NCBI GenBank assembly: GCA_018369555.1
Contig: JAGZCC010000010.1
Coordinates: 1 to 47,339 of the forward strand
Source: Thomasclavelia spiroformis
Lineage (GTDB): Bacteria; Bacillota_I; Bacilli_A; Erysipelotrichales; Coprobacillaceae
DNA: 47,339 nucleotides
Direction of reading: 5' to 3'
In this document: piece by piece, positions 42,732 to 47,339 of the stretch
Layout: every line of letters begins with the position of its first letter
Position numbering within the stretch: the stretch's first letter is position 1
Notes under the pieces: model-generated
What the model was told of the DNA's origin: nothing
The model's input: the letters and a program-made list of their open reading frames with translations, nothing else
Database searches by the model: none
Translations under genes and position numbers: made by a program

Positions 42732-45043
42732 TATTCAAAGTATACTAAGGTTGCCCCTAGTCCTCCTTCATTAGGACCACCATCACGATAACCAACTACA
42801 TATTTATTTTTATCAAGTAATTTACGCACTCCATTTCTTAAAACACCGGTACCCATACCATGAATAATTCTAACCATTGAATAGTTATTTACTAAGGCAT
42901 CGTCTAAAAATTTATCAACAAGAGCCATTGCTTCTTCATAACGTTTACCAATTATATTTAATTCAAAGCTTTGATTTGTTGATTTACGTAAGGCTTTAAG
43001 ATTTGATTTAACTTTTTTAGGTTTAACTTTTTTAGAAATAAAGCTAACTTCTTCAGGTTTAGCATTTAGTTTTAAACCACTCATATCAATTGTTAAAATC
43101 CCTTTTCTATTAATTGAAAGGATTTCTCCTTGTCGATTAGCTGACAATACCTTAACAATATCCCCCACCTGATAAACATGATTAGTTTCATTAATGATTT
43201 TCTTTTCCTCATGTTTTAACAAATCAAGATTTCTTTTAGCATCAATAATAACATGTTGCTTTAATACCGCCTGTTTTTTTAAATCCTCGACAACCAAATC
43301 AATTTCTTGTTTTGAATCTTCTAATAATTGATTAGCCTCTTTTTTAGCTTTTTCCATCAAATCATCTTTTTGTTTTTCAAAATTACTAATTAAACGATCA
43401 TATTTATTTATTTTATTAGTTGCCTCACGATTTAAAGCTTCTAATTGATCTTTTTGAATTTGAATCTGTGTTAATTCATCTTGAAGTTTTTCTAATAATT
43501 TATCACTATCAGTCAAACTACTTTCTTTAATTTGATAAGCCAACTCAACAATTTCTTTTTTCAAACCTAATCTTGAAGAAATTTCAATAGCATACGAATT
43601 ACCAACACTGCCTTCAATCAAACGATATGTCGGCTTCATATTTTCTTGATCAAATTCTACTGCGGCTACTAATATATATTCTTCATTTTTAGCAAATTCT
43701 TTTAAACCAGAATAATGTGTAGAAGCAACAATAATTGGATTAACCTGATGTAAATATCGTAAAATTGCCTCTGCAATACTTTGTCCCTCTTTAGGATCCG
43801 TTCCTGAACCAATTTCATCTAATAAAACTAATGACCTTTCCGTTGCTTCATTCGTAATTTCAACTAAACGTTTCATATGACTTGAAAATGTTGATAATGA
43901 TTGTTCAATTGACTGTTCATCACCTAAATCAACACATATTTGATCAAACATTGGAATCGTTGCCCGATTACAAGGAACAGCCATCGCACATAATCCCATT
44001 AAACTCAATAACCCAGCAGTTTTTAAAACAACTGTCTTTCCCCCTGTATTTGATCCACTAATTAATAACATACGCTTAGGATTAGTTAAAACAATATTAT
44101 TTGCCACAACTTTATCACGATCAATTAATGGATGTCGTGCTTTAATTAAACAAAAATTATCATAATCTTCATTAATATCAGGAACAACTCCATCAATTTG
44201 GATTCCATAACCAGCTTTAGCAAAAATTACATCAATTTCTACTAATAACTCTTGATTTTCATGTAAACAATCATAATTATCTTTAATCTGCTTTGAAAGT
44301 TCCAATAAAATTCGATTAATTTCTTTGATTTCATCATCACGAGCATGAATCAGCTGATTATTCATCGCTACAATTACTTCAGGTTCAATAAACATTGTTG
44401 AACCAGTAGCAGAAACAGCATGAACAATTCCTTTAACACTATTTTTATTTCCAGCTTTAACGGGTAAAACTAAATGATTATTACGACTAGAAATTGCTTC
44501 TTGTGATAAATAATCTTTATTAGCAACTTTAATCTGTTCCATTTTAGCTCTAATATTGGTTTCAATCGATAAAATCTGTCTTCTAATTCGACGTAATTCC
44601 TTACTAGCACCATCTAAAACATTACCACTACTATCAATACAACGATTAATTTCTTTTAATAATTGCTTTGGTAAAATGAATTGATTACATAATTGTATCA
44701 ATTCATTTTCTTCCAGTTCTTTATCTGATAAATAATTAATAATTTCTTTAACATTATTTAATAAATAAACTATTTGTACAAAATCTTCACCAAATAACAT
44801 TCCATCTTTATTAGCTTTTGACAATAAGGTTTCAATATCATTATAGTATCCAATTGGTAAACGCCCATATCTATAAATAAGCTGCAGCGCTTGTTCTAAA
44901 TATTTTTGATTTAATTTTAGATCATCCAAATTATCAAAAGGCTGTAATTTGACAATTCTATCTTTAGCTAAATTTCCTACACAAAAACTCATAATTTTAG
45001 TTTTAATTTGATTAAATTCTAATGTATCATATATGTTTTTCAT
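42731..45043 (-). CDS. mutS2: MutS2, ribosome-rescue/recombination ATPase
   Basis: MutS2 splits collided ribosomes and limits recombination in characterised species. The core and clamp regions precede the ATPase with Walker A LLISGSNTGGKTVVLK and Walker B SLVLLDEIGSGTDP. A coiled coil (about 510-620) and a C-terminal Smr domain (about 695-770) follow. The Smr domain has HGMGTGVLR, but the usual LDLRG motif reads LNIIG, losing the acidic and basic residues linked to nuclease action. Confidence 0.96.
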   Translation of the reverse strand: MKNIYDTLEFNQIKTKIMSFCVGNLAKDRIVKLQPFDNLDDLKLNQKYLEQALQLIYRYGRLPIGYYNDIETLLSKANKDGMLFGEDFVQIVYLLNNVKEIINYLSDKELEENELIQLCNQFILPKQLLKEINRCIDSSGNVLDGASKELRRIRRQILSIETNIRAKMEQIKVANKDYLSQEAISSRNNHLVLPVKAGNKNSVKGIVHAVSATGSTMFIEPEVIVAMNNQLIHARDDEIKEINRILLELSKQIKDNYDCLHENQELLVEIDVIFAKAGYGIQIDGVVPDINEDYDNFCLIKARHPLIDRDKVVANNIVLTNPKRMLLISGSNTGGKTVVLKTAGLLSLMGLCAMAVPCNRATIPMFDQICVDLGDEQSIEQSLSTFSSHMKRLVEITNEATERSLVLLDEIGSGTDPKEGQSIAEAILRYLHQVNPIIVASTHYSGLKEFAKNEEYILVAAVEFDQENMKPTYRLIEGSVGNSYAIEISSRLGLKKEIVELAYQIKESSLTDSDKLLEKLQDELTQIQIQKDQLEALNREATNKINKYDRLISNFEKQKDDLMEKAKKEANQLLEDSKQEIDLVVEDLKKQAVLKQHVIIDAKRNLDLLKHEEKKIINETNHVYQVGDIVKVLSANRQGEILSINRKGILTIDMSGLKLNAKPEEVSFISKKVKPKKVKSNLKALRKSTNQSFELNIIGKRYEEAMALVDKFLDDALVNNYSMVRIIHGMGTGVLRNGVRKLLDKNKYVVGYRDGGPNEGGLGATLVYFE

Positions 45044-45045
45044 CT

Positions 45046-45855
45046 TTACTCACTCACTACTATTTTATTTAATATCATCTCAACATTTATTTTTTTACTA
45101 TCCAATTTGTTTAATAATTTAACTACTTCATCATATTCTTTTTGAGTTAAACTGACAGGCGTTTTAATTTGATCAATATCTTTCCAATAGTTAACCATCA
45201 TATCGTCTAACTTCTCTTGACTAAGAATACCATTATCATATGCCTTATTTAAAGTAAGTGCAATATAATAAATATTTTCACTACTAAACTTATCATAATT
45301 AATTCCATTATTAATAACCTTACTAACATCACTAATCACTTCAATTTCATCAGTAACAAGCGGCACTAAATTCAAAATTTTTTTAGCAAAAATAGTATTT
45401 TCAACAGCTTCCTTACCACCAGAAAATATCGGCATAACAATAAAAATCAATCCTAAATAAATAGTAATCATTCCTTCAATAAGACTAGCTATTATACCAA
45501 GGAATCGATCAATCTGTTCAAATAATTTAAATGCGTAAATAATCTTTTTTAAAACTGGTTTAATAATTAACCCCAGAAAAAAAAGCACCAATTTCAAACA
45601 TGCAAATATAATCAAAAAGACAATAAAACGATTTACTACATCTCCAATAATCGCCCCTACTCCTTCAACTTGATAAATCTTAAATAGATTAGATAACGGT
45701 GAAGAAATATACAAGCTAACCACTAAAGAAATAATCGTCGCGATTAAATCATAGCCTCGATAAACAAAACCTTTTATATATCCTAAAATTAACATTATTA
45801 ATAAAATAAAAGCTACTATTATATCAATAACTAACGAATTAATTACAAACTCCAT
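45046..45855 (-). CDS. CvpA family membrane protein
   Basis: A 269-residue protein with four or five N-terminal hydrophobic helices (DIIVAFILLIMLILGYIKGFVYRGYDLIATIISLVVS) typical of CvpA/YshB, and a C-terminal soluble region of about 120 residues. Its biochemical role is not settled in the family. It lies 2 bases upstream of mutS2 and divergent from rnhC; the zapA and polX genes of the Bacillus cluster are absent. Confidence 0.88.
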   Translation of the reverse strand: MEFVINSLVIDIIVAFILLIMLILGYIKGFVYRGYDLIATIISLVVSLYISSPLSNLFKIYQVEGVGAIIGDVVNRFIVFLIIFACLKLVLFFLGLIIKPVLKKIIYAFKLFEQIDRFLGIIASLIEGMITIYLGLIFIVMPIFSGGKEAVENTIFAKKILNLVPLVTDEIEVISDVSKVINNGINYDKFSSENIYYIALTLNKAYDNGILSQEKLDDMMVNYWKDIDQIKTPVSLTQKEYDEVVKLLNKLDSKKINVEMILNKIVVSE

Positions 45856-45882
45856 GAAAACACCTCATTTTCTTTGATATAC

Positions 45883-45911
45883 ATTCTAACAAAACAAATT
45901 TATACTGTCAA
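45883..45911 (-). promoter_or_regulatory. Promoter of cvpA-mutS2-uvrC
   Basis: -35 TTGACA (45906-45911), a 17-base spacer, and -10 TAGAAT (45883-45888). Confidence 0.85.
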
Positions 45912-45934
45912 AAAATTTAAAAATATGTTATACT
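45906..45934 (+). promoter_or_regulatory. Promoter of rnhC, sharing the -35 position with cvpA
   Basis: -10 TATACT (45929-45934). At a 17-base spacing, the -35 position holds TGTCAA, the same six base pairs used as TTGACA on the other strand. Confidence 0.5.
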
Positions 45935-45961
45935 ATCTTAGTAGGACTAGGAGGACAAGTG

Positions 45962-46747
45962 ATGAACATGAATGTAGCAAAATTTAATAATTCTAAAAGA
46001 ATGAACTTTATTAATATGCATGCTTACGATAAATTTGTAGCTTTTAGCGACTCCAAAACAGCAAACAGTACTTCTAATAACCCAAATAATTACCAAAAAA
46101 TTAACCACATAGGTTGTGATGAAACTGGGTCAGCTGATTTCTTCGGTCCACTTTGCGTTGTTGCTTGTTATGTAGATGAACGTGATGTAGATTGGTTAGT
46201 TAACCTAAATATTCGCGATCCAAAAGAAATGGATGTACACGAGTTAGTTCGTATCGCTAGAGAAATAAAAGACCGATTAATTTATAGTTTATTGCTCCTT
46301 GATAATTCGCATTATAATGCAATGGTAAAAGCAGGGAATAATTTAGCTAATATTAAAGCAAAATTATATAATCAGGCTGTTACTAATGTCATGCAAAAAG
46401 TAGGTATGCCAATTAAAAACAAATTAATTAATCAATTTGTTTCCCCAAAAACATATTATAATTATTTAAAACATGAAGTAATTGTTGTAAAAGACTTGAC
46501 CTTTGTTCAAAAAGGAGAAGAACAGTATTTAGCCATAGTTTGCTCAATGATATTGTCAAAATATGCATATTTGCAATATTTCACTAATATGTCACGTAGT
46601 TTAAAGATGAATCTACCTCACGGCAATAGTAGTAGTGTTGATGCAGTCGCAGTTGAAATTGCAAAAAAATACGGTCCTAAGATGTTAAACAAAGTTACAA
46701 AAACTAATATGACTAATTACAAGCGCATTAAGAATTTAATCGGATAA
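45962..46747 (+). CDS. rnhC: Ribonuclease HIII, shortened and with altered active site
   Basis: The signature HIGCDETGSADFFGPLCVVACYV (D53, E54) and the conserved CSMILSKYAYL region identify RNase HIII, which removes RNA from RNA-DNA hybrids. Only about 50 residues precede the signature, against roughly 90-95 in Bacillus-type proteins, so the N-terminal substrate-binding domain is reduced. The usual third acid, in IDQF, is N157 in LINQF here. Activity is therefore uncertain. GGAGG stands ahead of an ATG preceded by an in-frame GTG. Confidence 0.85.
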   Translation: MNMNVAKFNNSKRMNFINMHAYDKFVAFSDSKTANSTSNNPNNYQKINHIGCDETGSADFFGPLCVVACYVDERDVDWLVNLNIRDPKEMDVHELVRIAREIKDRLIYSLLLLDNSHYNAMVKAGNNLANIKAKLYNQAVTNVMQKVGMPIKNKLINQFVSPKTYYNYLKHEVIVVKDLTFVQKGEEQYLAIVCSMILSKYAYLQYFTNMSRSLKMNLPHGNSSSVDAVAVEIAKKYGPKMLNKVTKTNMTNYKRIKNLIG

Positions 46748-46766
46748 CTCTTGTTATCCTTTTTTT
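46742..46766 (+). terminator. Terminator after rnhC
   Basis: GGATAAC pairs with GTTATCC around a 4-base loop, followed by seven T. Confidence 0.88.
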
Positions 46767-47119
46767 ATTATGTATTAATACAATTTAAATATACTTTAAA
46801 TAAAACATCATAGTCCATTAAAGCAAAATTTACTTAATTACCTTAATCAAAATATAATAATAAAGTACTATATTGTTACAAAAAACCAACTTACCTATTA
46901 AAACTAACAATTTTAATTACGTACTTTCACCTCTACTGTTCTTGAATTTTAATGCTTTTTAGAAATTAACATTCAAAAAATATCAATGAATATATTGATT
47001 ATATTATAATAAAAACAGAAATCTATAACAACTTTTAATTACGGTTTCTATCTCTAAAGTATTCACTTTAAATTCCTAATGCAATTATCTTAAATATGCA
47101 CTTTACATATATACAAAAT
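46767..47119. other. Gene-free AT-rich stretch
   Basis: About 350 very AT-rich bases with no reading frame carrying a ribosome site, no tRNA and no clear terminator for the gene at the right edge. I see nothing functional in it. Confidence 0.6.
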
Positions 47120-47338
47120 TCATTTATCAATAATATCTTTGATTTCTTCAATACTTCGATTATCCAAAATCATTTCAAATATCTTATCATATTCTTCACT
47201 ATTCAAATTCTCTAAAATACTATCATCTTCCTTAGAATAGTATTTATTAAATAGTTGTTTTGTTTTTTCTTTGCTTTTTTCTATGAGTCCTTGTTTTATT
47301 CCTTGTTCAATTCCTTCTTCTTTTCCTTTTTCATACAT
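47120..47338 (-). CDS. C-terminal end of a probable Rpn/PD-(D/E)XK nuclease family protein
   Basis: The 72 visible residues begin with repeated EKGKEEGIEQGIKQG-type segments, then a helical tail (KEKTKQLFNKYYSKEDDSILENL...IEEIKDIID). This tail is typical of Rpn-family putative transposase nucleases, whose catalytic domain would lie beyond the right edge. The methionine at 47338 is probably internal. Only the tail is visible, so the assignment depends on its repeat style. Confidence 0.6.
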   Translation of the reverse strand: MYEKGKEEGIEQGIKQGLIEKSKEKTKQLFNKYYSKEDDSILENLNSEEYDKIFEMILDNRSIEEIKDIIDK

Positions 47339-47339
47339 C

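Noticed and set aside
1..47339. CRISPR array, rRNA genes, prophage or insertion sequence
   Set aside because: No regularly spaced repeats, no rRNA sequence, no phage structural genes and no complete transposase were seen; only the intron end and the Rpn tail look mobile.

Overview
The window is AT-rich DNA from a spore-forming, low-GC Gram-positive bacterium. The mix of genes (spoIVFA/spoIVFB, spoVID with a ysxE-like gene, gerM and gerE; CIRCE-controlled hrcA-grpE-dnaK-dnaJ; a valine T-box; an L27 with a cleavable N-terminus and its protease Prp; one tRNA-Arg(UCU) gene in two copies) fits the Bacillota. Extreme AT content and reduced versions of Bacillus gene clusters suggest an Erysipelotrichia-type gut organism (Thomasclavelia/Coprobacillus-like). 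That placement is inference. Almost every gene lies on the minus strand.

Layout. 1-4170: the 5' end of a group II intron that has split the last part of a YesN-type response regulator gene, then its YesM-type histidine kinase and a sugar-binding-protein-like lipoprotein. 4170-8900: dnaJ, dnaK, grpE and hrcA under a strong promoter flanked by two CIRCE operators. 8900-14700: hemW, L-serine dehydratase, holA, comEC and comEA. 14700-16280: ruvBA. 16370-20070: obgE, rpmA, prp and rplU with an L21 leader RNA, then spoIVFB and spoIVFA. 20110-23940: minD, minC, mreD, mreC, radC and a SPOR-domain protein. 24000-24305: two tiny adjacent genes with matching 15-residue double-glycine leaders, apparently an undescribed two-peptide bacteriocin or signal pair. 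24400-29080: valS with its T-box, the ysxE-like gene and spoVID. 29080-33450: engB, lon and tig. 33480-34620: a TPR-like protein and a 44-residue acidic protein. 34640-36650: a LysR regulator divergent from a YeiH-family membrane protein. 36660-37190: two identical tRNA-Arg genes. 37200-40970: a phosphodiesterase, gerM, murI, a VanY-like pseudoenzyme and gerE. 40965-46770: uvrC, mutS2, cvpA and, divergently, RNase HIII. The right edge cuts a probable Rpn/PD-(D/E)XK nuclease gene.

The backbone preserves three gene strings known from Bacillus (comEA-comEC-holA...hemW-hrcA-grpE-dnaK-dnaJ; tig-lon-engB-spoVID-ysxE-valS...radC-mreCD-minCD-spoIVFAB-rplU-prp-rpmA-obg; rnhC-cvpA-mutS2-uvrC...gerE-murI-gerM-phosphoesterase), with many members missing (clpX, the hem genes, folC, mreB, lepA, gpr). 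The accessory signals sit at breaks in this synteny: the peptide pair replaces the folC region, the two-component system and intron lie past dnaJ, and the Rpn gene lies past rnhC.

Sporulation control is visible in the DNA. There are sigma-E-like promoters before spoVID and gerM, a weaker one before spoIVFA, and a sigma-K-like promoter before gerE. Several enzymes have lost key residues (the VanY-like protein, RNase HIII, the Smr motif of MutS2 and the YsxE-like kinase fold).
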